Source of the DNA: Malachius bipustulatus
Taxonomy: Eukaryota > Arthropoda > Insecta > Coleoptera > Melyridae
NCBI GenBank assembly: GCA_910589415.1
Contig: OU342634.1
Location: forward strand, 45,001,723-45,065,722
Direction: 5' to 3'
DNA length: 64,000 nucleotides
The notes under the pieces are model-generated. The model was not told the origin of the DNA and made no database searches. It saw only the letters and a list, made by a program, of their open reading frames with translations. Each line of letters opens with the position of its first letter. Positions within the stretch are counted from its first letter, which is position 1. Both the position numbers and the translations under genes were made by a program. Below are positions 33,701 through 41,286 of this stretch, piece after piece.

Positions 33701-34300
33701 GTGCCAAGATATCATAACAGATTGTGTTTGAAGTTTATACCATGTCTACGTACGAGGTTTTATAACAGAGTGGCGTTCCAAGTTCCCCTGGATGAAATTT
33801 ACACCTTAGCCGTGTACCAAGATAGGGCTAGAGATTCGGACACGTTCAGTAATTATTCCGTCTTCGCTTTTAAAAATCTGGCCAATTTGGAGCTTGCCAG
33901 ACTTCCCGGTGAGAGAACTAGCAAGCGGCTTTTCACTCTTGTCGAATTAGCAATCAAACTAAGAGTACACGACGATAAAGGGATGCTGGATAGAGTCATG
34001 TCTGTAAACGAATTCAACGATTTATTTCGTGAAATTGTGTTCCAAGCACACGATCTGCATAAACTTTTCAATGAACGTCACGCTGAAATATTATCCATCT
34101 GGAATAAAAAACTCGACAGCATATCAGCAAACGGTAGAGTAGAAAAAGACCCACAAGCAGATTCCCAAAAGAAGATAATTCTCAAGAAATGTCAGCCCGC
34201 AAAAGAAAGACCCTCCACAAAGAAAATGTACAACTTGAAATATAGATGCAACCATATTCAACAGCCGAAAAGGCAGATAAAAAATAATCAAAGACGTTGA
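21743..34300 (+). CDS. Giant acidic tandem-repeat protein, 4185 residues, unknown family
   Basis: One uninterrupted frame in one exon. The start has a good context (GAAGAATGG) just after a splice acceptor. Residues 1-126 are acidic and unique, with two EDYVVYDY-like blocks. Residues 127 to about 3750 are repeats: 26 A-type units of about 70-110 residues (core EQPLENCVYSVLNC, then SSNETTQSSNEGN, LSSHQGEADQ) in runs of 14, 3, 3 and 6, separated by four B-type blocks (SYMGGDEQSDDED, EETEEQFENDV, FIPIKAVKCYNDSSSDG). A Ser/Asp/Glu stretch ends in five SDED copies (33433-33505). Residues 3930-4185 form a unique domain with a CxxC pair (C3977, C3980) and a strongly basic end. No signal peptide or membrane segment is seen. 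Dense acidic Ser sites suit casein kinase 2. I recognise no family; a nuclear or chromatin role is only a guess from the charge pattern. Confidence 0.85.
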   Translation: MAEFPKPVTESVEIVSDGEDFVVYDYDEEDYVVYDYEERQLEPQSCSDDEYVFIENDLESDSESDLQSNKSYHIQIPNSRPQSGDGTCDNRETPEIEDYYAGWNEELLPSSAYLQYRKLIQQRAVRQTEQPLESCVYSVLNCANTPLSSDEEFSSNETTHYLSSHHGEADQSDDKDSDSNLHLMSSTECSDGESEDIVRETEQPLENCVYSVSNCATTLLSSDEENSSNETTQSSNEGNGNHLSSHQGEAGQSDGKGSDTNLHDKDSDTNLHLTRPTECSNDSSSDGESGDIVIETEQPLENCVYSVSNCAPTLLSSNEEFSSNETTQSSNEGNGNYLSSHQGEADQADDKDSDTNLHDKDSDTNLHDKDSDTNLHLMRPTECSNDSSSDGESGDIVIETEQPLENCVYSVLNCAPTLLSSNEEFSSNETTQSSNEGNGNYLSSHQGEADQADDKDSDTNLHDKDSDTNLHLIRPTECSSDSISDGESDDIVIETEQPLENCVYSVSNCAPNLLSSNEEFSSNETTQSSNEGKGNYLSSHQGEADQADDKGSDTNLHDKDSDTNLHLTRPTECSNDSSSDGESGDIVIETEQPLENCVYSVLNCAPTLLSSNEEFSSNETTQSSNEGNGNYLSSHQGEADQADDKDSDTNLHDKDSDTNLHDKDSDTNLHLMRPTECSNDSSSDGESGDIVIETEQPLENCVYSVLNCAPTLLSSNEEFSSNETTQSSNEGNGNYLSSHQGEADQADDKDSDTNLHDKDSDTNLHDKDSDTNLNLTRPTECSNDSSSDGESDDIVIETEQPLENCVYSVSNCAPTLLSSNEEFSSNETTQSSNEGNGNYLSSHQGEADQADDKDSDTNLHDKDSDTNLHDKDSDTNLHLMRPTECSNDSSSDGESGDIVIEAEQPLENCVYSVLNCATTLLSSDEENSSNETTQSSNENNGDYSSSHHGEADQADDKDSDTNLHDKDSDTNLHLIRPTECSSDSISDGESDDIVIEAEQPLENCVYSVSNCAPTLLSSNEEFSSNETTQSSNEGKDNYLSSHQGEADQADDKGSDTNLHDKDSDTNLHLTRPTECSNDSSSDGESGDIVIETEQPLENCVYSVLNCAPTLLSSNEEFSSNETTQSSNEGNGNYLSSHQGEADQADDKDSDTNLHDKDSDTNLHDKDSDTNLHLMRPTECSNDSSSDGESGDIVIEAEQPLENCVYSVLNCAPTLLSSNEEFSSNETTQSSNEGNGDYLSSHQGEADQADDKDSDTNLHDKDSDTNLHDKDSDTNLHLMRPTECSNDSSSDGESGDIVIEAEQPLENCVYSVLNCAPTLLSSDEENSSNETTKSSNEGNCNYLSSHQGEADQADDKDCDTNLHDKDSDTNLHLMRPTECSNDSSSDGESGDIVIEAEQPLENCFYSVLNCATTLLSSDEENSSNETTQSSNEGNGDYLSSHQGEAGQSDDKDSDSINRVVNKPALQSTNEDDENYSRSYMGGDEQSDDEDRDTYLNPIEPIKCFEDLSFDGESSDNQEIREIRHETAELEDFNCLNEEYLQHQSSAEETVKQFDNDVHPGAMAPCSTAQFSFNGIVNETAPQSSNEDDENFSRSYMGGDEQSDDEDRGPYLIPSEQIECFEDSSSDDGESSDNQKIEEIHQETVVIEDSNENEECLQHQSSDEETEEQFENNVTPGDTTPLYNDEFSSNVTMSETALQCLQHQNYDEETEEELENYFSQGPMYPPLSPEFLSSLIMSEKALQRSNEDDYLESDNQSFAVDNFNNTYFIPIKAVKCYNDSSSDGKSDDIVRETEPPLENCVYSVLNCTTTLLSCDEEFSSNETTQSSNEGNGNHLSSHQGEAGQSDGKGSDTNLHLTRPTECSNDSSSDGESDDIVIEAEQPLGNCVYSVSNCATTLLSSDEENSSNETTQSSNEGNGNYLSSHHGEADQSDDKDSDTNLHLMSPTGCFDGESDDIVRETEQPLEDCVYSVLNCAPTLLSSNEEFSSNETTQSSNEGNGNYSSSHQGEAGQSDDKGSDSINRVVNKTALQSSKEDDENYLRSYMGGDEQSDDEDRDTYLNPIEPIKCFEDLSFVGESSDNQEIREIHHETAELEDSNGLNEECLQHQSSAEETVKQFDNDVHPGAMAPCSTAQCSFNGIVNETAPQSSNEDDENFSRSYMGGDEQSDDEDRDTYLIPSEQIECFEDSSSDDGESSDNQKIEEIHQETVVIEDSNENEECLQLQSSDEETEEQFENNVTPGDTTPLSNDEFSSKGVMNETALQGSNEEDDDLKSDDQSIDVGDNNDTYIYNETVEIEDCNAGLNEEYPQLQSAGEETEEQFENDVHQGATTPFSTDEFSSNATMSETALQCLQHQNYDEETEEELENYFSQGPMYPPLSPISYIIKSEMALQRSNEDDYLESDNQSFAVDNFNKTYFIPIKAVKCYNDSSSDGKSDDIVRETEQPLENCVYSVLNCTTTLLSCDEEFSSNETTQSSTEGNYNYLSSHQGEADQSDGKGSDSNLHLMSPTECSDGESEDIVRETEQPLENCVYSVLNCAPALLSSNEEFSSNETTQSSNEGNGNHLSSHQGEADQSDGKGSDTNLHLMRPTECSNDSSTDGESDDIVRETERPLENCVYSVLNCTTTLLSCDEEFSSNETTQSSNEDDENYLRSYMGGDEQSDDEDRDTYLIPIEQIECFEDSSSDDGESSDNQKIEEIHQETVVIEDSNENEECLQHQSSDEETEEQFENNVTPGDTTPLSNDEFSSNGVMNETSLQGSNEEDDDLESDDQSIDVGDNHDTYIHNETVEIEDCNAGLNEDCPQHQSAGEETEEQFENDVHHGATTPFSTDEFSSNVTMSETALQCLQHQNYDEETEEELENYFNPGPMYPPLSPECLSYIIKSEMALQRSNEDDHLESDNQSFAVDNFNNTYFIPIKAVKCYNDSSFDGESDDIVRETEQPLEDCVYSVLNCAPTLLSSDEEFSSNETTQSSNEGNGNHLSSHQGEADQSDGKGSDSNLHLMSPTGCSDGESDDIVRETEQPLENCVYSVLNCTTTLLSCDEEFFSNETTQSSNEGNGNHLSSHQGEADQSDGKGSDSNLHLMSPTGCSDGESDDIVRETEQPLENCVYSVLNCTTTLLSCDEEFFSNETTQSSNKGNGNHLSSHQGEADQSDGKGSDSNLHLMSPTGCSDGESDDIVRETEQPLENCVYSVLNCTTTLLSCDEEFFSNETTQSSNEGNGNHLSSHQGEADQSDGKGSETNLHLMSPTGCSDGESDDIVRETEQPLENCVYSVLNCTTTLLSCDEEFSSNETTQSSNEGNGNHLSSHQGEADQSDGKGSETNLHLMSPTGCSDGESDDIVRETEQPLENCVYSVLNCTTTLLSCDEEFSSNETTQSSNEDDENYLRSYMGGDEQSDDKDRDTYLIPFEQIECCEDSSSDDGESSDNQKIEEIHQEIVVIEHSNENEECLLRQSSDEETEEQFENNVTPGDRTPLSNDEFSSNGVVNETALQGSNEDDDDLESDDQSIDVGDNHDTYIHHETVEIEDYNAGLNEECLQHQSAGEETEEQFENDVPPGATIPFSTEEFSANGVMNETALQGSNEEDDDLESDDKSVDVGDNNDTYIHNETVEIEDCNAGLNEECLQYQSAGEETEEQFENDVHQGATTPFSTDEFSSNVTMSETALQCLQHQNYDEETEEELENYFNPGPMYPPLSPEFLIMSEKALQRSNEDDYLESDNQSSAVDNFNNTYFIPIKAVKCYDDSSSDGESLDNREIVEIRHDIVEIEDSKAGLNGECPQHQISDEYIEEEGFEKNEVPPGATLPLSTDECLSDNIKHEDNIVEGIDQVKKECADYPRSNDNLMDKLYEVIKADVKASFDEDCDFLFSYSDNVGVGVRDESISSSDSCGVDVRDVSSSDSCDEDEYSDEDSDEDSDEDSDEDSDEDIPPINQKAHIPYRYLRSSHVRITQEVRGNSHLRIIQEVRGNMLNYCVNEQLNGYKCIFCMQDNDRVPRYHNRLCLKFIPCLRTRFYNRVAFQVPLDEIYTLAVYQDRARDSDTFSNYSVFAFKNLANLELARLPGERTSKRLFTLVELAIKLRVHDDKGMLDRVMSVNEFNDLFREIVFQAHDLHKLFNERHAEILSIWNKKLDSISANGRVEKDPQADSQKKIILKKCQPAKERPSTKKMYNLKYRCNHIQQPKRQIKNNQRR
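22121..32990 (+). repeat. Coding higher-order repeat array (26 A units, 4 B blocks)
   Basis: A units, about 210-330 bp each and nearly identical, occupy 22121-26100, 27109-27780, 29056-29660 and 30545-31865. B blocks of about 0.9-1.3 kb occupy the gaps (26101-27108, 27781-29055, 29661-30544, 31866-32990). Each B block ends in the same FIPIKAVKCY sequence before the next A unit or, for the last, the unique tail. Boundaries are approximate. Confidence 0.85.
22528..25860 (+). repeat. 27-bp minisatellite inside A units (HDKDSDTNL)
   Basis: Within A units 2-13 the 9-codon segment HDKDSDTNL (CATGATAAAGATAGTGATAC..., 27 bp) occurs in varying number before the HLMRP or HLTRP segment: one copy in some units, two in others (for example near 22800-22870). 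Later A units lack it. It is a second, shorter tandem repeat level. Confidence 0.8.
33433..33505 (+). repeat. Short SDED codon repeat
   Basis: Five consecutive SDED units, encoded by near-identical TCCGACGAAGAC/TCGGACGAAGAC/TCAGACGAAGAC steps, precede the unique C-terminal domain. Confidence 0.85.
33562..33629 (+). repeat. Tandem duplication RITQEVRGN / RIIQEVRGN
   Basis: A 36-bp direct duplication (TCAAGAAGTACGAGGAAAT in both copies) at the start of the C-terminal domain. It gives two near-identical basic/acidic segments. Confidence 0.85.
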
Positions 34301-34482
34301 TTTACGATTTGTAAATTGTAATTGTTACAACAGTCAACTATCTTTAAATGCAATTTATTATTCTAATTTGTTTAGTTAGGGAGAGTAAAACATTTTGGTC
34401 ACGATTATAAATTAAATGGGACGAGTAAAAAGGAAGAAATCAGTTCAGGTCTTAGTCTTATTGCACTGCCATTTAAATGATT

Positions 34483-34488
34483 AATAAA
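34483..34488 (+). terminator. Polyadenylation signal AATAAA of the giant gene
   Basis: First canonical AATAAA after the stop codon, 183 bases into the 3' UTR. The DNA between here and 35105 has no recognised gene. Confidence 0.55.
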
Positions 34489-35105
34489 ATAATGTATAAT
34501 TAACTAATAATTAGAGTTAAAGTGATGCCATTGCCGAGTTAGAGAGAGTTGAGTGTATTTATTTGTATTTTGTGTGATTGTTTCTTAAAGGGGAAGGGAT
34601 CTTTCTTTCCCCAGATTTTTAAATTTATTGCTATTTATGAGGTATAAATCACCCTATAGTTGCACTCTCAACTATTTGTTCTTTTCATAAACGAGAGTAG
34701 AATAATAAGTAGATTTTTTTCTATTGTACATAGAATCGTCTTAATTGCAATATTACATAATCACAAGTAACAAGACTGTCTTTGTCATGCAGGTTGTAGA
34801 TATAAATCAACTTTTATACACCTCAGGGAAAATATTTATATTTAGAGATGTGATAAAATATAAAAAAGTTCAAAGTAGGTAGGTACCGGGTTAAACTAAG
34901 AAATTATGCATTCCTCAAAAGTACCTATGTCAGTTAAAATAAGTAGTATTGAAATGACTTAGTTTTAGTAGTCAATAATTATTGTTATTATTGTGAGAGG
35001 CCAAGTTAGCAGAGAGAAAAGAAGATTTTTTAGTCAATTATTGTGAAGACCTAATTTTTTATATTTCCAAGTCAAGTAATTACAGCGAAGAACTTATAAC
35101 TTTAA

Positions 35106-35987
35106 TTAGTTCCGATGGAAGTGATCGAATGTTTCGAGGAATCAAGTTCTGATGGGAAAAGTTCAGACAATCAAGAAAGCGAAGAAATTCGTCATGAAAC
35201 AGTAGAAATTGAAGATTTTAATGAAAATGAAGAATGTCTTCCACATCAAAGTGCTGGTGAAGAAACTGAAGAACAATTTGAAAATGACGTTACTCCAGGT
35301 GTCATGAATGAAAGTGTTTTACAAGGTACCAATGAAGAAGATGACGATCTAGAAAGTGATGATCAATCTGTTGATGTTGGTGATTATAATGATACTTACT
35401 TGGTTCCGATTGAACCGATCGAATGTTTCGAGGATTCAGGTTCTGATGGGGAAAGCTCAGACAATCAAGAAAGCGAAGAAACTCATCATGAAACAGTAGA
35501 AATTGAAGATTTAAATGAAAATGAAGAATGTCTTCAACGTCAAAGTTCTGATGAAGAAACTGAGGAACAATTTGAAAATGACGTTACTCCAGGTGTCATG
35601 AATGAAAGTGTTTTACAAGGTACCAATGAAGAAGATGACGATCTAGAAAGTGATGATCAATCTGTTGATGTAGGTGATTATAATGATACTTACTTGGTTC
35701 CGATTGAACCGATTGAATGTTTCGAGGATTCAGGTTCTGATGGGGAAAGTTCAGACAATCAAGAAAGCGAAGAAATTCATCATGAAACAGTAGAAATTGA
35801 ACATTTTAATGAAAATGAAGAATGTCTTCAACGTCAAAGTTCTGATGAAGAAACTGAGGAAAACTTGAAAATTATTTTAATCAAGGTGCCATGAATCCAC
35901 CACCTCCTATATTATCATGAGTGAAATTGCTCTACAAAAATCCAATGAAGATGACTACCTAGAAAGTGATAATCAATCTTTTAAATA
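35106..35987 (+). pseudogene. Broken partial copy of the giant gene's B-type repeats
   Basis: An open frame at 35115-35894 (259 codons) has three B-type units (IECFEDSGSDGESSDNQESE, EETEEQFENDVTPG, DDDLESDDQSVDVG). Homology to the repeats begins before the ATG, at LVPMEVIECFEE against LVPIEPIECFED in the intact gene, with a stop just upstream; the ATG is thus a changed Ile codon inside a unit. At about 35865 the frame shifts relative to the intact EETEEELENYF segment, and homology continues in other frames to a stop near 35987 (MSEIALQKSNEDDYLESDNQ). No N-terminal or C-terminal unique domain is present. It looks like a dead tail of a duplication; expression as a short acidic protein cannot be excluded. 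Confidence 0.65.
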
Positions 35988-37129
35988 ACCCTATAAACTT
36001 TAACAAGTTCGCATTCTATTTTGTTTTGAACTTGTTAAAAATGATTCTGCCTGGGGTGTGATTGGCTGAAATATATTCTTTTCTACAATAACTGAAGGCA
36101 GTTGATAGTTTGCTAGTTGGACTCTGCTATGATTTTGGCATATTTTCAAGTTGACAAACGCTAAAAAGTACTGTATGTATACCACAGGAGGATGAAGACT
36201 ATTTCAAATCGTGTAAGATTTCCAGTTGTAATTCAAATTAGTCAGATATTCAGTTGTAATTTAGCAACTGTAACTTGTAATTTAGATTATATTTTGTATA
36301 GTAAATTGTAATTAACTATACAATATACAATTGTAACATACATATGTATTATGATCTCATATTTCTGAACACTGTGTAGGTATATAATATAATATCAAAA
36401 ACTAATTATGTAAATATTATATTCTTTCTCTGTGCCTTTATTTTAACTTTTTCTTTTTTGTTGAAACTGACTATGAGGAATGCTTATGGACAAAATGTAA
36501 ATATGTAATATAATATGTAGTATATGTACAAATTAATGTAGGTATTGAAATTTACAAATATTTTATAACAATTATTATTACTACATTGTTTTTGTATAAG
36601 AAATGACTTTATTAATGCATACAGCCAAAAACAAGCCTTTAAATTTACTACTCTGACCAAGTGAAATCGTTTTACACTGAATAACCACTAGTTATGCAGT
36701 CGATAACCACTAATCAGCATGGTTGGCTTTATGCAATTCTCTTGCAATACCATTAATTTTATAATTTACAAGTTTGGCCTTGAAACTCGTTTCTTGGCCG
36801 CTTTAAAATTGTCCATATCTCAAGCCTCACTTCTTGTTTTGAATCAAAACAGTTTGGGAGGGGGGTGGGGCATATGTTCAGAAAACTTGATCTTGAAAAA
36901 ATGTATTATAGTTTTATGTATTACATTTATTTTTTATTGTTACTATTTCTACATATTAGTGTAGTGATGCCGATTATGTGTTCATATAATGGAAAGAGAG
37001 ACAGAAATGGTAGTTGCTGTGATGTGCCTAAAGTTTATTCTTGTTCTATTTGTTTTGGTTTTCAAAGTAAAAAATGTACCAAAAGTTCATAAAAAAATCT
37101 TATTTAAGATTTTCCTTCAATAAAATGTT
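35988..37129. other. Intergenic AT-rich DNA
   Basis: There is a small hairpin TTAACAAGTTC...GAACTTGTTAA at about 36000-36038 and several TTGTAATTTA-type short repeats at 36220-36340. Short frames at 36000-36185 and 36719-37092 have no recognisable product. Confidence 0.4.
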
Positions 37130-37515
37130 GCTGAAGGACTATGTTATAGAACGTAGATCCACTAAAATTAGTTCTGGGGGTGCAGAGCGTCCCCACCGAA
37201 AACCACAAAAGGAAAATGAAAGCTTATAAGGAATATCTTGTAATTTTTTCGTATATGTTATAGTTTTCGAGTGATTCAATATTTAAGAAATGGCAAGTTT
37301 TGTATTTTTGATTTGTGCGAATTTTCGTTTATTTAAAATTGTTGGCGAGCAGACTCTAGAAAAAAAGAAATCACTCGAAAACCAAACAACCTATTGAGAC
37401 ATATCAAAATGGGTTTTGAAGGGGACATAAAATACAATTTTTTGGCATTCTCCGGACGAGCTGCACCCCCAAAGCTGATTTTTGTAGATTTATGTTCTAC
37501 AACCTCTTCACTAAC
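37130..37515. repeat. Inverted repeat with GGGGGTGCAG arms
   Basis: AACGTAGATCCACTAAAATT and TTCTGGGGGTGCAGAGCGTC at the left (about 37150-37190) pair with GACGAGCTGCACCCCCAAAG and TTTGTAGATTTATGTTCTAC at the right (about 37455-37500), with scattered mismatches. It is an old foldback element without CAGGG ends. Confidence 0.6.
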
Positions 37516-38029
37516 AATAATTATTGGAGGAAAAATATTTTTTTGGCGCCAAGGAGCAAACTGTTTTTTCAAACCCAGCAAAAATTAGATGGCTGGCGTC
37601 ATCGCAGTTTCTGGTCTCGTATTTTCTAGATGGTTTATAACAGTGTCTAATGACGAGTTATTGTTGTCATTTGTATGAAGAGTTTTGCTGCTTTTTAGCA
37701 TGCAATGACGATGTAATGGTTGATGGTTTAGAGAATAAATCTCCTGTTTGTAGAGAATGTTTTATTGTATAATCTTATGTCGTAACTTTGGGGGTAGTTT
37801 CATTAGTTTAAGTCACCTTCATTTCATGTAAGGAAATTAATGAAAAAAATGGCTCAATGTTATGACATTTGATTATTAATTCGAAGGACTGAATTGTATT
37901 TACGTATTTGAAGTCCGATTCAGGTTGTATTCCTTATTAAAGACTGATTAGTGTTCTTCTTAAATGACATTTCTTGTCATTTTCAAGTCAATCGTTTTAT
38001 AACTATTACTACTAATATTTATTACTATA

Positions 38030-38573
38030 CAGGGTGTTCACAAAATGACGGATATAGTCTTTGGTACATTGCAGGGGACACTCAGTTGAGTACGGGAAAA
38101 ATAATTTTAAAAATTCTGGTCTTCAATTTGGTGAGATAAAAAATGCCAAAGTTAACATTTTACTATCTTTATTTTTCGGTATTTGCAAAAACTAGATGAT
38201 TTTACAGATATAAAAAGGGTACTTTGATCGCTATCAATTGAAAAAATTGCTTGGAAAATTTAATAAGATTTTTTTTCTTTTCCAAGATGCTGAAAAAAGC
38301 ATCTGGCAACAACGGCTTTGATACCTAAACTACCTACATTGTTAGAAATTTTACGAGATTACCAAATACCAGCAGTTATCGTGTTAAACGTTGCCAAATT
38401 TATTGTTCAATATTTTGCTAATATCTTTTAAAATGTAGCTCTGTAAAAATAATAATGAATGCTCAAAATAAGCCGTTTTATAGCAATATATTATGAAAAA
38501 AACAACAACCATTTTAAATAAATGTTCTGCGGTTTGCCAGAGTTATATGAACATACAAACCCGAAACACCCTG
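38030..38573. mobile_element. Chimeric foldback remnant, CAGGGTGTTCACAAAATGAC left end
   Basis: The left part is homologous to the family at 6520-7977 (GACGGATATAGTC, TGCAGGGGACACTC, GTACGGGAAAAATAATTT). The right end CCGAAACACCCTG belongs to another CAGGGTGTTTCG-type end. TA flanks both. The element keeps only one arm of each. Confidence 0.65.
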
Positions 38574-38707
38574 TATAAGTAAGTAGGTATCTTTACCTGA
38601 AGAAAATTTTAACGATTTCAAAATATTCATTTAAGAAGACAAGCAAAAAGACTGATTTAATCTGTAGCATTGTAGTTTTAATAAATAAAATGATCAAATC
38701 TTAATAA

Positions 38708-39103
38708 GACAATTGAAGGGGTAAGAAGCAAAAGGGTTCAAGTGACAAAAAATGGAAAAATGAGATAAGTACGTTTTTGAGTACTGAAAAGTGGCAATTT
38801 GTTGGTATATATAATACATATATTATAAAATAAGTAATTGCCAAAAAATTATATTAATTGAAAATTGCTAAGTTTCTTATAATAAAGATCACACTTTAAG
38901 AAGAGACTTTTTGCCTATAGCCCTTAGCAATTTTCAATGAATATAATACGTATATATATATTATATAAATATATATATAATACTAAATGCAATTAGCACG
39001 CAAAACACGCTTTAGAAAATACTCAAAGAAAGTTTAGGACTCATTTACTCCATTTCTATAGTATTGCACTTGAACCCGTTTGCTTCTTACCCCTTCAATT
39101 ATT
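38708..39103. mobile_element. About 395-bp palindromic element, TTGAAGGGGTAAGAAGC arms
   Basis: AATTGAAGGGGTAAGAAGCA at the left and TGCTTCTTACCCCTTCAATT at the right are perfect inverted repeats. The arms continue past GGGTTCAAGTG/CACTTGAACCC. The centre is a TATATAAT-rich stretch with a second small palindrome. Confidence 0.75.
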
Positions 39104-39172
39104 ATTTCATATTTTCTTGCTAATTTTGTTGAAAAATAAGCCCTAGAATTCCTTAATAATCATAGGTAAGTA

Positions 39173-39440
39173 CAGGATGGTCCATCACTTATGTCCACCT
39201 CCGAAATAGAGGTTAATTTTATAGATTAAAGAAATGAAACTTTGAGAATTCATATAATTAATATAGAACCATATAATGGCATAATCAGTTTAATTATTAT
39301 TATTTTTATCAGTTAAGCCATAAGCGATAAAAAACTAATTTGGTGTAGTGACGAAAATAAATTCGATTTTTCTTTAATACATGGATGGAAATCGATTAAG
39401 AAAATCAAAATCGCTGAAAAAAAATCAAAAAACTAATTAA
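39173..39440. mobile_element. Solo arm of the transposase-bearing family
   Basis: It starts CAGGATGGTCCATCACTTAT after TA, then GTCCACCTCCG, AATGGCATAATCAGTTT and GCGATAAAAAACTAATTTGG. This matches an arm of the 19510-21355 element. The opposite end was not found. Confidence 0.65.
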
Positions 39441-39599
39441 GTACAAGCCTTTAATTAAATAAAATACTTAAAATATGGAAATGACAGGTAGAATAATAAT
39501 TGCGATATATGGTAGAGTAATAAAACTGACCAATCTAAAGAATGGTAGGTAGGTACCTACCATAAATATCATATTTATGTATTTTTTTAAGACGGATTT

Positions 39600-40230
39600 C
39601 TCGGGGGCCAGTTTTTTGCAGAGGTTTAATCCCTCGGGAAAATAAACCCGCTAGCTTTTCCCAATTACCCGAGTCACACAGAACATAGATGGTACGTCTT
39701 TCGTACCCTTGTCTAAGGGCAGCTCAATGGAGAAACACAATTTTTTTTTGGTTAGCACCAAAAAAACCTTGCCGTTTTTAAATTGACTTTCTGAAATTTT
39801 CCATAGTCAGGTAATATTAGCCTAGTGGTTTACTGTGAAAATATAATTTCATTTCGTTTGAAAACGTGCCATATAATGGATTTTTAGATTTAACAAAAGA
39901 AAAAAAATTGGAGAAATTGAACAATTTTGCCCCTTTCCCATGCCCGCCACTGGCTAACTTTATTTGAAAAAATGTTATTTTTTTCACTACCTTTAATAAA
40001 TTCGAATAAAAGTTAATACAGGGGAGTTTTGAAAACCGAAAATTGGAAATTTTAGAGAAATAAATAACATCATATGTGAAAGGATTCGAATATCTCTTTT
40101 TCCTACCTACCCCCCTGACTCATTAATGGAAAAAATGCAAATTTTATTGCATTAACTTAAATTTCAAGTCTTTTACTTCCAATCTTGTGAATTTGATATA
40201 CATATTGAGATATTGAATTTGATATAAAAC
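39600..40230. repeat. Dispersed repeat, inverted relative to 43970-44400
   Basis: Segments such as TTTCTGAAATTTTCC, TTTCACTACCTTTAATAAAT, GGGAGTTTTGAAAACCGAAA and TTTTATTGCATTAACT recur as complements in the opposite order at 43970-44400. The two are copies of one mobile sequence, 4 kb apart. Confidence 0.6.
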
Positions 40231-40249
40231 TTTTTCTATCTAGCTTATA

Positions 40250-41253
40250 CAGGGGTTCAAAAAATAGCCCTTTTCTCGAAAATTCAAATACAATACCAGG
40301 TCACTCATCCTTGGGTACATATCTTACTTCCACAAAAATTTCAGTCCCCTACTAGATTGAAAACTGCGACCTGAAATGAGATAACAAGAACCGGATTTCT
40401 GGAATTTTGAAGGGACATGCACTGTAGAAGTAATTCGTGACTTTTGGGATTTTTTTTCGAAAATCTAAATTGTTTTGAAAGTTTGACAAGAGTGCAAAAT
40501 TTCGTTGGTTAATCTTGAAAGATAAAGCTACGACAGGATCGTTTTTAAAATAAAACCTCGGGTCATTATTTTATGAAAAAAAAGTTAATATGAATATAAA
40601 ATACGTCCACAACGGCATAATTTTTTTTTCTACAGGGAGTTTATTTTTTATTATCTGATCCGAAAATGGTTTAGGTATTTTTTTTTCAATTTTAGCATGT
40701 CTTAATGGACTATAAAACCACATATTTCAGTTAGAAAATATTTTCTATTGATCCACTCTGATATTTTCTGTTTTCAAAATAAAATAAATATTATTCCCAA
40801 TTGTATTAAATTAATCGAATTTTAATTTAATTGTTTTGGTCAAGAATACAGCGTCCGACGAGAAAAACGCAAGAGACCGTTTTCATGTAGAATTGATCAG
40901 ACTAATCAGAAAAAATATCCGTATGGCCAAATGTCATTGGCGCACCAATGTTTTTGACAAAAATGTCAGAGGACATGTTTGTAGGTGGTCGATCCACTCT
41001 GGTAAAGCAATAGAAAAACTTTTCCAATTAAAATATGTGGTTTTATATCCTATAAAGACATGCCAAATTTGAAAAAATATGTAAATTATTTTCGGAGATA
41101 ATAATAAACTAACTTGTAAAAAATCAAAAATTCAACAGCCTGTAGAAAAAAAATTAAGCCCTTGAGGGCATAACGTTCATATGAAATTTTCTTCATAAAA
41201 TGATCAGAGGAATCATGGCCTGAAGTATTAGCATGTTATTAAGAAACACCCTG
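40250..41253. mobile_element. Foldback element, CAGGGG left end, AACACCCTG right end
   Basis: Inverted arms include TCATTTTATGAA/TTCATAAAATGA, ACGGCATAA/GAGGGCATAACG, GATCCACTCTG and ACCACATATTT/AAATATGTGGT, meeting near 40850. TA flanks both ends. A 78-codon frame at 40836-41072 lies wholly in the arm and is not a gene. Confidence 0.65.
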
Positions 41254-41286
41254 TATAAACATATAATATAATTATTATTACATATA

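Noticed and set aside
21743..34300. The giant frame as an assembly artefact
   Set aside because: Units differ by in-frame substitutions and whole-codon length changes, and unique start and end domains are in the same frame. Collapse or expansion of unit number remains possible, but not a false frame.
40836..41072. 78-codon frame with a basic, charged product
   Set aside because: It lies in the inverted arm of a foldback element and the mirror arm does not keep the frame.
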